NCBI GenBank assembly: GCA_013365325.1
Contig: JABVXV010000107.1
Coordinates: 62,001 to 126,000 of the forward strand
Reading direction: 5' to 3'
DNA length: 64,000 nt
From: Dipetalonema caudispina
Taxonomy: Eukaryota; Nematoda; Chromadorea; Rhabditida; Onchocercidae
Part shown: positions 26,901 through 38,046 of the stretch, piece after piece
Layout: the number at the start of each line of letters is the position of its first letter
Position numbering within the stretch: position 1 is the first letter of the stretch
Translations under genes and position numbers: made by a program
The notes under the pieces: model-generated
Database searches by the model: none
What the model was told of the DNA's origin: nothing
What the model saw: only the letters and a program-made list of their open reading frames with translations

Positions 26901-29299
26901 GTTCCGAAACATAAACATAAATTCCCTCTTTTACTCGTTTTAATTTTATTTAAATCGTCGTATATCTTCCATAACACTGCCGTTATCCTAACTTCATACG
27001 CAAGTAGCATATGTTTTTGAGACAAAAGAAAACACGAATGATAAAACCTTTCGATGCATTTATTGATCGCTTCTTCCTCTTCATTTGGTGGTTTTACCAC
27101 ATATCCAACGGTATCAAATGACCTCGCCCATCTCATTTCCTTGAAACGTGACTAAAATATGTACCATCTTAACTTTGCTATTTCTCAGCATTCCATTTAC
27201 TTCATTTGATAGATATATATTTGGGCTTAAAACTTTGCAAGATTTATTATGAGAAATCAATATCTCAAATAAGGGAAGACTTACACTGGTTAATACACGC
27301 CTACACATATTGAGCTGCCGTGCTTCTAAATCTTCCTGTGTTCTACGGAATACATCCACTGGAGTAGGAGTGCACAGCTGATTGTGTGTTGGAAATGGAT
27401 CCGTAACGATAACGTTATCACGCATTTTAATCGTTGGCCGTTCACCCTGGCCAAGTTTTTCATAAAGATGATCACATGTGGAGCAACGATAGGAAGCGCT
27501 TCGACCCGTTGTACTAGTGCGACGATAAACACGAACGAAACCATTATCTTCATAAACTGCCAGACCATTATCGTTGCCACGGCTCGTTTTCACAAGCTCG
27601 AAATGCACATCATATCCGACTTCATCAACCGGTGCAGGTGAATCATCGGGTTCAACCTGAACTTGATAAGCTGGTTCTTCCTCCACTTCACGTTTTATTC
27701 CCTTAAATCACGGTCATTATCTGCGACGATAATCCAACAGAGATGTTTCCTTGTCAGTAATTCAATTCATGGAGAAAACTCTCATTCATTTCATCTTCAT
27801 CATTTATCCCTTATTAAAATAGTTTTAAATCACTATCTAGTATTTCTTTGCAATATCTTCTAATCTGCTACGTTAAAGGTAATCAACAGTATCTTTTGTT
27901 ACCTATTTATTTGATTGCCTGAGCTATAAAGACTAAATTTCAGCATTGGAAATTCAGATTTCACAGAAATACGAGTTCCTGATTTAAAAGTTAATCAAAA
28001 GAAAACAAAGAAAAGGAAGCTAAAGAACTTATCTGGTTTTCCCATAAAATTCGTCAAAAGAATTTCCGAAGATTTATTTCATATTTCAGATTCTAAATTT
28101 ATAAACAAACAAAAAAATGTAGTATGAAATTTGAAGAAAGGAAAATTATATACCCGCAGCAGTCTATTAGCGTAAGTTAAAACAGTAGAATGTGAAACAT
28201 TGCGACCCAAAATATCTGAGATTTTGTTGGCTGCACCTCTTGAAGTTATATCTTTGTTGATGAAATCCTCCACAATACGTCGTACATCTGGTCTTTGCCA
28301 CAATGACGGATTCCTAAGTCTTCAAGTATATCAAACATTATTAGAACAGAGCGATATGTCGAAAAAGTTTGTATAATACTTTGTTATCGAATTATCATAT
28401 TTGGATATTGTTTCATTTAATAAGATAAGTCATGCTATCAAATCTATCCTAAGATATGACGACTGATAACGGCAGCTAACAATGTCAAATTCAAGAGTAG
28501 GAGAATCTAATCCACTCGGACCTCAATTATATAAGAGCGTACAATCTTTATAACCAATCTGCTTAACTCCCATTATAATATTTCAAAATATATTAAACAA
28601 TGAGATGTATTATTACTACTGTCATTGTCCATAAAATATTGTTGAACACTTAAAAAACTGGGCAAAATTTTCAAATCTAGTTCAATTCACTCATCATTTC
28701 AATTGTTACGAAAGATAAACTAATCAAAAGATTTTGAATGCCACTTTCTCGACTGCCTTGTGCTATATGAATTTCCGTCGCTGCTTTCAAAACTTTCATT
28801 TTGTTCTTGCTCAGCACTTTCTCCATCAAACATATGCTCTTCCATCGCTTGAGTGAGCTTACTCTCCGTAAGTTTACTTAAATAAGCCTGCAAATACTTC
28901 CCATATAGTGATTGTTGCATGCTCTTGAACAAGTAAAATGGTTTACTAAATTGTGAACTTCGGAGTTCACATTTAATATAGCAGCGAAGTAGTAAAAATT
29001 CTTTTGGAATCCGTCCTCCTCCTCACAGCTAAACCTGGAAAGTGAGCTTACAAAAGAAAACACAATGTAAAGTGTTTAGTAGACGTAGAATGAGCCAGCT
29101 TCAAGTCACGATAATACCATCCCGTAGATTATGTTAAGCAGACTCCCTCAACGCTAATTTAATAAAAAAGCGGAAGAAAAAAAGGAACCTCCTTATCGAC
29201 ACTCTTGTCACTACTTAATGAAACCTTGTACGGATTTAGGATACCATCGTCGGTCATCGATGTTACATCGATGTCAGCGTCCATATCCTTGGAAATCAT
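23912..29299 (-). CDS. Unrecognised 726-aa protein with duplicated helix-turn-helix plus FLYWCH-like finger units
   Basis: Thirteen exons: 29299-29189, 28923-28745, 28313-28154, 27701-27285, 27139-27048, 26744-26691, 26601-26469, 26320-26280, 26135-26001, 25704-25494, 25235-25006, 24577-24358, 24109-23912; 2181 nt, every phase agrees. Residues 1-96 are acidic and Ser-rich. Residues 97-150 are helical and look like an HTH (ITSRGAANKISDILGRNVS). A C-x2-C...H-x3-C finger follows (C223, C226, H256, C260; SYRCSTC ... THNQLC). Residues 338-382 are a second HTH-like segment (SSLTELAKLIKENLDIDVS). A second finger follows (C442, C445, H473, C477; YYRCLGC ... HHRRC), preceded by aromatic residues as in FLYWCH domains. 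The C-terminal 250 residues are charged and helical and end near a QKRRR nuclear-signal-like patch. I infer a DNA-binding nuclear protein; the domain calls are by eye and the name is unknown. It heads the six-gene minus-strand run. Confidence 0.8.
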
Positions 29300-30003
29300 C
29301 TACTCAGTTTCAAGTATCAAACAACACAAATGAACGGAAAAGTGCTGTACAAACGGATAAATTTTGCCTGAAAAAGTACTTGTGGATCATCGTTTCATTG
29401 CTTCGAGAGCAACAAAATATTCCTGAAGTCCGCAAAACGAATTGAAATTTTAGAAAACTTTTGAAGATTCAAGAAAGCTTATTGAAATACTTTATCTATT
29501 TCACAGTCAAATACAAAACACAGAGAAATGGCAAACTCAAAATTTAAACAGAGCCTACGCTCGTAAAAGACAATCCAAAAATTTAAAGAGAAGATTGTAT
29601 TCGAAACTGAGCGGATTTGGAAAATCACACCAAAGATAATTGGTGTCAAAGGAACCCAAAGGACGGATTTCTATGATAGTATAAGGAACAAAAAAATTTG
29701 CTTCCGAAAGACGTATGTCAAAGGTCATTTGCGGATTCCCTACTGAAACTATATGAATGATGAATATAATAAAGTTCCAATATCAAGTTTATGTACTCGC
29801 AAATACCTGTGGTATCTATTTATCTCTGACCAATTCGTACATTAACTTTTTTGATATTATCACTTAATTACCATGTGAAATTCTCACATATATAAAACTT
29901 TATAACTACTTTTTCTTTCATTCAAATTTCCAATTCAATTTTTGCATCTTATTTCCTCGTGCATTTTATTTCTTGCTTTCTAAATGTGCGCAATTATCTC
30001 TTA
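29300..30003. other. Spacer between the HTH-FLYWCH gene and the small membrane-protein gene
   Basis: An ACTGAGTAG acceptor-like site directly precedes the ATG at 29299. Otherwise AT-rich, with nothing recognisable. Confidence 0.5.
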
Positions 30004-30398
30004 TCAATTCCGCTTCAATCGACTTAGATCACCGACCAACAGTAACATAACTACAACAATAATAAAAATGCTAAAACCAAACAGTCTCAAAGTTAGCAAA
30101 CCACGACCAACGAAAATCCGTCCATAACCTGGAACATACACATCCATCCAAAACCCTCGCTGGGTGACAATGACGTGGCCTACGCAAATTAACACAATGA
30201 CAATATCGCTACGGACCACAAATTTCGTTTATGCTACTTTGAATGTCTCGATGTGAAATTATGTTTACCTCATCTTTGGATATGTTAAAAGATTGTTTTT
30301 ATCCCGCATATATATATGTATATATGTTTAGTATTTCCGTGCATTACTGATTTGCACATGTAACATTACATAACAATTATTCCGGTTCCGGTTTTCAT
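30004..30398 (-). CDS. Candidate 77-aa protein with two membrane segments
   Basis: Exons 30398-30370 and 30208-30004 join in phase through a 161-nt GT...AG intron to give 234 nt. The predicted protein has two hydrophobic stretches, about residues 7-24 (IIVIDIVIVLICVGHVIV) and 52-69 (LFGFSIFIIVVVMLLLVG). Between them lies a polar, glycine-rich loop with aromatic residues and arginines (RGFWMDVYVPGYGRIFVGRG), and the tail is basic (SRLKRN). The shape suggests a small hairpin membrane protein or a signal-anchor peptide. No family was recognised. The codons of exon 2 look coding, but exon 1 is only 29 nt, so the start rests on phase agreement alone. It lies in a spacer between a minus-strand and a plus-strand gene. 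Confidence 0.45.
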
Positions 30399-30934
30399 TT
30401 TCTCTAAGTTCACAAATGGGATGTAACGAATGAGATCGAAAAGCACATATTTGCTCATTTTTAGATTAACAATCTCTGACACGAAATAATATCTGTGATA
30501 TTTAGAAAAATGACATAACCAATACGGAATCAATAATTACGAAATCTATAATGAACGTTTTATTAATCTGTAGATAAGGAAAGTATTGCTGACAATATGG
30601 GACAATCAAAAATTGCTTGTGTTTTCTGGAAAAGCTGTATAGTCTGTGAAATATTTTTACCGGATGATCTATGATTGGCATTACCGACAACTGGATTTAT
30701 AATAGTAAATGTACTCTCTTTATGCATTCAACCGCATAATTCTCTAGGAATCAAAATTTTGGTTCGTATTCGATCCGTGATCATCTTCCCAGTATTTTGC
30801 GGTAGAGCCAAACTTGTAGATTTAAAAAGAGTTTTGATTACATCCGGTGCAGCGCAAAGATTTGACCGAACAGGATACCCTGCCGACAAAATGCACGTGT
30901 TTTTCACCTGAAACTTCTTTTGAAGAGTGGTATA
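30399..30934. other. Divergent spacer upstream of the sirtuin gene
   Basis: Lies between the minus-strand small gene and the plus-strand sirtuin and should hold promoters for both. A plus-strand open frame at 30675-30911 is not supported. Confidence 0.45.
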
Positions 30935-33359
30935 ATGGCTATGAGCTATGCGAAAGCTTTATCGCCGTACGAGAATAAGGGTGTTCTAGGATTACCTGAG
31001 GTTTACATCTTACCATTTTTTCTGGATGTGTTCTAGGATTACCTGAGATTCCAGCCCTACAACTTTCTTGCATACCATCCCTTACTAAATCCGCGTCTTC
31101 CTAATATTTTCTTTCTGTTTCCGATAATTTGCCATCACGCAAAGGTATATTGAATTACATAGTAGTTAGTGACGAAAATTGATTATGCTACTGATCACTT
31201 ATTGGATTCCAGGTTGTATCTCATTTGAATTTAGGTTAGTGATGATCATCATGAACTGAAACGAAAGGTGGATCAGCTTGCTGAGTTACTTTTGGCGAGT
31301 CGTTGTTGCGTGCTCCATACAGGAGCTGGTATTAGTACAACAGCGGGCATACCGGATTTCCGCGGTCCCAGAGGATTATGGACTTTGGAGGCACGAAACG
31401 AAGCAGTCGATGATGGGGTCAGCTTCGTTGAAGCTTCGCCAACTTACACTCATTATGGAATTAATGCATTGGAAAACAAAAATATCGTCAAGTGAGATAT
31501 TTGGATTTATTTTTATTGGAAACTTGAACAGGAAAAGGGATGTTGAAAATTGAAATTTATTGTCAGAAAAAAGAAACGTCAGATATGGATATTTGCATCC
31601 TGTGATTATGATATAATCACATTTCATGATTGCTTGAAGTTATCAGATGCACCAGAAATTTGTGAACTTGAACAAAAAAATTATTCTTTCACTATTCTTG
31701 AAATTGACTATAATCTTCGAAGTTTTTTCAAGTTATTTTTTAAAATCCATAAAATTTTTTTAAATTTTTCTTCCTTCAGTTTAGAAAAACGTTTTGAAAA
31801 GTAGACAAATTTCCATTCTTAACAAAAAGGTCATCTACTGCGGTTTCAGATTTGTTATCACCCAAAATGTGGACGGTTTGCACATTCGTTCAGGATATCC
31901 ATTGAATCGTATAGCCGAACTTCACGGAAATGTATTCCTGGAAAAATGTGCCAAATGTGGAAGGTGACTGGAATCATTTATATCTAAAGATAATTTTACT
32001 CTGGAATTTTTTTTCGTGAATTTTTGAGTTTTTAAAACAGGAGATTTTTGCTTTATTTACACTACTGATAACTTGAAAGTAAATGAATTTTCTGATTTTT
32101 TCCCTTCGCACCATTTTCTATCTTCCACTAGGTATCACAGGGAAGTATATTAAATGATTTTCCAGAAGACCGTCAGTAGATTATTTTAGAAGATATTATC
32201 GGACGCTACCGACTGGAAGCATAGGATTAAAACCTACCGGAAGACGATGCGAAGGTACAAACAGTGGACGACCCTGTCGTGGAATGCTGCATGATGTTTG
32301 TTTGGATTGGGAAGATCCGCTACCAGAAGAAGATCTTTGCGCAGCGAACGAATTCGCAAGGTTGTTTTAAAATTTACTACCAAATTTCCATGTTCTGTTT
32401 TTTCTCCAAGTTCGCTCATTTGAAATGAGAACCTCCTCATGACCTGGTATTTAATTTCTTATAGGTCTCACATATGCTCCACTGCGTTATGCTCCACATC
32501 ATTCAATGTAGTTGATTGTACAAATAGGTCATGCTGTTCTTTCTTGAAAAATTTCATGAATCCAGTACCAATTCTGTTAATTCATCCATTGTACATGGTT
32601 CACATCCAGATGCACTAGTTGTTATTGTTCGTATCAATTAGTAATTACAGAAATGCCGATCTCAGCATTTGCATGGGTACAACACTCCAAATAACTCCTG
32701 CTGGTGATCTACCACTTCTAACCAAGAAAAATGGTGGCAAAATGGTCATCATCAATCTTTCGAAGACAAAACACGTAAAACTTAAACCAATATTAGTAAA
32801 TTAGTTCTCTTTAATAATTGTCGAGATTTCATTGAATTTCTATACTTTCCTAACCATGTATGGTCCAAATTTAAATTTTCATTTGTTTAAAACAGAAGCA
32901 AATAGTTGTAATGGAAACAGAGAAAAGAATTTTATCTAACTCTGTCCTCAGAACAGGAAGTTTTAAGAATTGCTTTGAAATGGAAGAAGCACTTGGTCTA
33001 GATGAATTGACTACAAAACCGACATGATTTCACGTTTTTTAGTCATTTAAATATCATATTAGCAATCAGAGTTTTTAGAATAGATTTCAATGTCCTATTT
33101 TACATGGTATTCCCAGAATAAATGACGTGATCATTTATTTAATTATCACTTGTTTTGTTTTTCAATTAAGGATCGGAAAGCCGATCTCATAATCAATGGA
33201 CGTGTGGATGATGTCATGCGAATGCTGTTGACTGCAATGAATATCAGTATTGTACAGAAATTTAATCCTGATTTTGTTGTTCCGCTTTCTATCCATCCTC
33301 TGGAGAGGTTCATCAAAAATAGGAAACGACGAAAGCTGAAGCAGGAGAAAGAGGAATGA
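30935..33359 (+). CDS. sir-2.4: SIRT6-type NAD-dependent sirtuin
   Basis: Class IV nuclear sirtuin; in the family it removes acetyl and long acyl groups from histone H3 and acts in DNA repair. Exons: 30935-31000, 31235-31491, 31850-31963, 32190-32360, 32651-32774, 33171-33359; 921 nt, 306 aa, all phases agree. The N-terminus [20 protein letters not shown] matches SIRT6. NAD-binding motifs are [20 protein letters not shown] (from residue 50) and QNVDGLH (113-119). The catalytic base is H133 (ELHGN). The zinc site is C141-x2-C144 and C166-x8-C175. The late [14 protein letters not shown] and VIINL motifs are present. It is shorter than human SIRT6 (355 aa) because the C-terminal tail is reduced to a basic [14 protein letters not shown] end that could be a nuclear signal. 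The gene name follows the C. elegans SIRT6/7-like gene and is by analogy. Confidence 0.93.
30981..31047. repeat. 20-bp direct repeat spanning the end of SIRT6 exon 1 and intron 1
   Basis: GTGTTCTAGGATTACCTGAG occurs at 30981-31000, where it is the coding end of exon 1 (GVLGLPE), and again at 31028-31047 inside intron 1. The second copy is followed by ATT instead of GTT, so it has no donor site. Confidence 0.9.
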
Positions 33360-33364
33360 ATAAA
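33359..33364 (+). terminator. Polyadenylation signal AATAAA overlapping the sirtuin stop codon
   Basis: AATAAA begins on the last base of the TGA stop. If used, it gives an extremely short 3' UTR. Other signals downstream may be used instead. Confidence 0.4.
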
Positions 33365-33764
33365 GAAGTTTGTAATTATCATTAATATTTACGTCACATA
33401 GGATTGATACTATTTGTCGAATGATTTGTTCGAGAATTATTTATTTCTGCTATCTTCCACTGGAAATTTTGCATTTCTGCTTGTTATCTTTTCTATTCGA
33501 AACATGTAACCATCAAGTCCAAGAACTTCTACTTCTGGGTTTCATTCGAAAATTTGTTCCCGAAATATGATCAGAGATTTTGCAAATCATTCCTGTGTAA
33601 ATTGTCAATTTTTGAAAGTAAAAACAAGTTGATCCAACAAGATAAAATTGTCACAATTATAGGCAGTGTGAACTGTAATGGGCGAAATACATTGCACATT
33701 TCACTTAAGATATCACTAATTACGTAGTAGTACTAAATTATCAGTCTAACCATTATTTGTATCT

Positions 33765-33989
33765 ATGATTGTTAAGCGTTACTTAGAGGGGTTTCATCAA
33801 GACATTCAGATAAAGGGGATATTGGATGATGCTGTCCATAGGTATCTTCGGGATCAACAGGATGATATATCTAGTCAATTACAAAATGAATCAGTTGCGA
33901 TCCAAATCAGCACTGCATCACTACGATAAGCACAAGTAGCTAGGTTAAAGTATGAAGCACTCCGTCAAGAATTCCGTTATTTCCTGTAA
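33765..33989 (+). pseudogene. Short ORF broken by an in-frame TAA (54 + 19 codons)
   Basis: An ATG at 33765 opens 54 codons ending in TAA at 33927-33929. The same frame continues for 19 sense codons to a TAA at 33987. The translation is hydrophilic and helical (RYLEGFHQDIQIKGILDDAV ... LRDQQDDISSQLQNES), and the second part (ARLKYEALRQEF) has the same character. An acceptor-like TTATCAG lies 20 nt upstream. It could be a decayed exon, a sequencing error in a real small gene, or chance. It lies 400 bp downstream of SIRT6 on the same strand. The AG/GTATCT at codon 29 could be a splice donor instead. Confidence 0.35.
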
Positions 33990-35859
33990 AATCTATTACA
34001 TTCCCTCGTGAATCAATTCCTTATATAAATTTTTCAGTTCAATTTATACGAATAATGGTGTAGTCGGATTACTCTATTAGTGATAAGAATTGATTGTTAT
34101 TTAATCGATGGCTGCAACAATTTCAAACATTATGAGGAATTCATTTCTTGACAATACCGGAATGGATTAATTAATTGGAATAATACTGATTGTATTATCG
34201 AAAGGACAGAGAGGGAAAACAGTGTTCAAGGAAGTATAATCACATACAATATGAAGAAAATATACAAAGGTATACACAACTCATTTCATTTTAGAAAACA
34301 AATCGGGGAAATATGACCAACTAATATGAACTATTTTATTTTTAACTTCATTAAACTTTTCTCTAACTTTTCCTCTTCCTCCTTCCTTCCTTTTCATCAA
34401 TTGATATGATAGATAATAGTAAGTCGATGATCATGCATATCATCACATTATGAACAGTGTCATCACTTAAGGGAAATAAGGTGAACAATATGGTAAAATC
34501 TATGGTCATAAACGATGAAATAAAAGAACTGCCAAACTTCCTGTGATATTTTCTTCTTTTTTAACTTCTCACTGTAACATTCCTCCGAAAATGTTGAATA
34601 GTATACATTTTACTTCTAATGGAAGAATAAATTTTTTCGAAGAAATATTATAATTTTGTCGCTCAGCTATAGAAGGTAAAAGTTGAAATTTTATACAAAA
34701 ATGAAAACTTTAAGAGAGATAAGTTTTATGAAAGAGATTAATAATATGCTACATGCTACACGATATGGAACTGATAGAAGTCAAAATAATCACAGAAATA
34801 TAAGCGAATAGATGTAAGAAGGGAATATTTTTAATAATTTCTACCCAAATTTTATGTTTTGCATTTCTTTTTAAACTACGAAAGTTATATAGCAAATTAC
34901 AGGAGACGAAAATCATTACATACATTGCGAGAACCCAGATAGTAATCAATTTAAAAAAACAAAAATCCTGAAACACAATGTCGAGGATTAGTCGCCACCA
35001 TTGTATGCATAATCCGCTTTGTTGTGCATTATTAGACGATCTTCCACAAAATAAAAACTGTCGGAACGTGTTTCGTATGGATTTGAAATCATTTCATCTA
35101 CTGAAAGAATTAGTTAAAATCCAATTTAGCTCTTTAAAACAATGAAGGAATGACTTGATAGTTAGCATTCGTGTCCATATATTGGCTTCCTGAAGAAAAT
35201 TAAAGCGAAACACTCTTCGTTGACAAGCCAATGGATGTATCACCGAAATGAGATGTGATACGTTGAATGAATAGATAATTCTGATCGACAATAAATTGTA
35301 ATTAAATTGTAATTACAATTTATTTACATATAAGTTCTCAGAGATTATCACAATAAATTGTAATTAAATATATATCATTTAGCTATTAGATGACATAGTA
35401 AAAAAAACAAAAGGAGAAACAAAATTCTAGAATAAATATAAACTATGGTGATCTAAGCAATGAATAGCTTAAATCAATCCCATTCTAAAAGAAAGTCATT
35501 TCACTTGAACTATCATCCATCGGTTACCGAAAAAAAGGACAAATTTCATATCTTTTTTTTTCATCTATTAATCATAGCATTTGTTTGGTTTCCCACATCC
35601 AGAAGTTTGGTAAGTCCTCAGAGATTATCACAAAACTGCACTGCACAAATGAGAAAATGAGCAAAAAGAACAAAAAAGAAAAAAAATCATCGGAAACCAA
35701 TATCATCTAACTCTTAGCTAATGAGTAGTTCATAGCAATAGTTTGGGATTTATTGACTGTCTAGCAATGAAGAGGATTGAAAAAAAAGAAAAAAAAATGT
35801 GAAAAAAAAAAATCAAAAAATGTAGTCATCACGGAAATATTCCATTTACTGCTGAAAAA
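33990..35859. other. Non-coding stretch between SIRT6 and UNC-119
   Basis: No gene seen. It holds a perfect 20-bp palindrome at 35303-35322 and two families of short direct repeats near 35288-35369 and 35331-35633. Open frames here are A/T-driven. Confidence 0.55.
35303..35322. repeat. Perfect 20-bp palindrome with nearby direct repeats
   Basis: TAAATTGTAATTACAATTTA reads the same on both strands. ACAATAAATTGTAATTAAAT occurs at 35288-35307 and again at 35350-35369. A 23-bp element containing CTCAGAGATTATCACAA is at 35331-35353 and, with one mismatch, at 35611-35633. All lie just past the UNC-119 3' end. Confidence 0.85.
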
Positions 35860-37425
35860 CTAACTTAACGATTCGGAGAGTTGTGGAAAATCGTAAATAT
35901 GTTCACATGTATTTCTACTATTCGGGATGCAGAAGCCAAATTCGAAATCAAAACTTTTTAACAAACGATCACGGAAGAAATGTCGTTCAATCATACGAAA
36001 TTTATTCACCGGTTTACTTCCAACATTGAACTCAACACTAAAAAAAAAAAGCCCCATTATCATTATATGTATCGAATCTGACATCAGAGAAAGGAACAAA
36101 AAAAGAAGCATGAGAAAAAGATATGACCAATATGTCTGTAGCTCAAAGCTCGAAAGTTTCACGCTGGAGAGATATTCAATTAATCCATGATAATTACTTT
36201 TTTCTTAGCTCTAGCGCATTTTTGCGATTTAAACATCTTTAGAAGGATTAAGAGGAAAATTAGAATGTATTCAATCCTTCATTCATGATTTACATATGAA
36301 TATGACTTACGTTGCACCGACATGTTTAAGAAGTAAAAATGCAGGAGTGAACTGATAACGAACAAAACGAGCAGCACCGCCATCATCAAATTTTTCCAAA
36401 TTTAAATCATCGATGTCAAGCTCTTCTGAAAGTTTAAATCACTTTAAAAATAGCATATGTGAAGAAATATAATTAAATAAGAAATAGAAGCAATTATTTC
36501 ATAACACAATAGAAGCAATTATTTCATAATAAGAAATATAACATACACTCATGAAATATGATAGGTACAAGTAACGTGAAAATATGAAACGAACGACGTA
36601 CGAAACTTCACCAATAAACGATCTTTACATTTGTCATGTTTTAATGAACTTGAAATACTAGCTGAGGTAAAACTGTGAAAAAAAAAAAGAGCTCCAACTT
36701 ACCTGTATCAGGTTTGGCGATCTCGAATAAAATCTGATCCGTGTCTAAATCACGAATTTTAAACCTTGTAAATTCGATATCATAAATGTTCGCATCCGGT
36801 TCACATAAATAATCTGTGGAAAAAATACAATATAAAACAATAAAAAGATTTAGAATCTAATCAATCAAAAAAAAAAAAAATAGGAAGATAAAAGGAGACT
36901 AATAATAATGATCAAAATGACTCAATAATACATTCTGTTTTTCTTTTCAGCAAAGTTATCTTTTTAGCTATTAAATAAAAATATTCAAACATAAAAACAA
37001 TTATTTCAAGATTACGTTTCCTCTGCTTCAACCTTTATTTCTCACATTTAACTTTTTGCTAAAAAAGAAACATTACAATGAAGGTGCATAGAATATTGAA
37101 ATTTAACGAATCTTTCACACAGATAAATAAGAGGAGGGGGAAAAAACAAGCTATTTATACTTTAGTCACAATAAAACTTTTAACTTAATTATGATATAAA
37201 AATAAACAAACCATCGGTAATTTTATTGAGGCGTAATACATCTTCCGGTGTTATTACCGGTCGTGTACGAAGTTCCATTTCTGTTAATGGTTCACGTATT
37301 CGATTATCCATTGAAGTCGATGATGAACATCGACGCATCTTTGATATCATATGTTCCAGAATTGCTATTTCTTCAATTGTAGGTAAATATATAATATTGT
37401 AATTATGATGACATTTTTTCAACAT
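35860..37425 (-). CDS. unc-119: UNC-119 lipid-binding trafficking chaperone
   Basis: Beta-sandwich protein that binds N-myristoyl groups and carries proteins to cilia and neuronal membranes; needed for neuronal wiring in nematodes. Exons: 37425-37212, 36813-36703, 36425-36311, 36037-35860; 618 nt, 205 aa, phases agree. Clear family motifs are [68 protein letters not shown] and [20 protein letters not shown], followed by [19 protein letters not shown] near the end. The C. elegans protein is similar in length. The start is the first in-frame ATG (37425). A later ATG at 37350 or an upstream exon is possible, because the first 30 residues are not conserved. More than 6 kb without genes lies upstream. 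Confidence 0.95.
36483..36531. repeat. Two-copy tandem repeat, 25-bp unit, in an UNC-119 intron
   Basis: AATAGAAGCAATTATTTCAT occurs at 36483 and again at 36508, in the intron between exons 2 and 3. Confidence 0.8.
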
Positions 37426-38008
37426 AAAATTATAATTAACCAATTAATTAGTTCCAAAATTATGCTCCTCGAAAAACTGTTAAATGATATCATTTAAAAA
37501 AAGACCTATCTGACAAATAACTATGCTCATCAAAAATACTATTAAATGAAACTATTTAAGTGCTTTTAATATGATGTTATTTCGTCTCATTATATCCAAT
37601 TAAGATACGATATAAGAAAATCACTTAATTAATATTTATCTTTCGAAATGGACAAAAAGAAAGTGAGAGAGCGAGAGAGAGAGAGAGAGGAAGAAGAAGA
37701 GGAAGAAAAAAAAAAGCAAGCTTCACTTCATCGATATATTTTTACTTCTTATTCTTTTTCTTCGTTAGAATCAAAAATAATAAATTTTTTTTTTTTTTTT
37801 TTTTAAATTAAAAATAAAATATTTCCAAATATGACAAATCAATCACATAAACATTTACAACAATGAGATGATAATTTGTTTCATTCAAAAATTTATTAAA
37901 AACAATATCATCAAACATTTTGTATGCAACTTTCAAGAATAAATTCTTTCACATATAAGGATTATTCTTTCGTTTCCATGACAAGAAATATTCATTATCA
38001 AACAGCAA

Positions 38009-38046
<38 letters not shown>

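Noticed and set aside
27326..27641. Overlapping frames on both strands over the first finger exon
   Set aside because: Shadows of the HTH-FLYWCH exon 27701-27285.
28878..29063. 61-codon minus-strand frame with an acceptor (CTTTCCAG)
   Set aside because: Its phase does not fit exon 1 of the HTH-FLYWCH gene; the AGC-ATG acceptor at 28924 does, so this stretch is taken as intron.
34749..34976. Hydrophobic 75-codon minus-strand frame
   Set aside because: Hydrophobicity follows from T-rich codons; no ATG context, splice or motif support.
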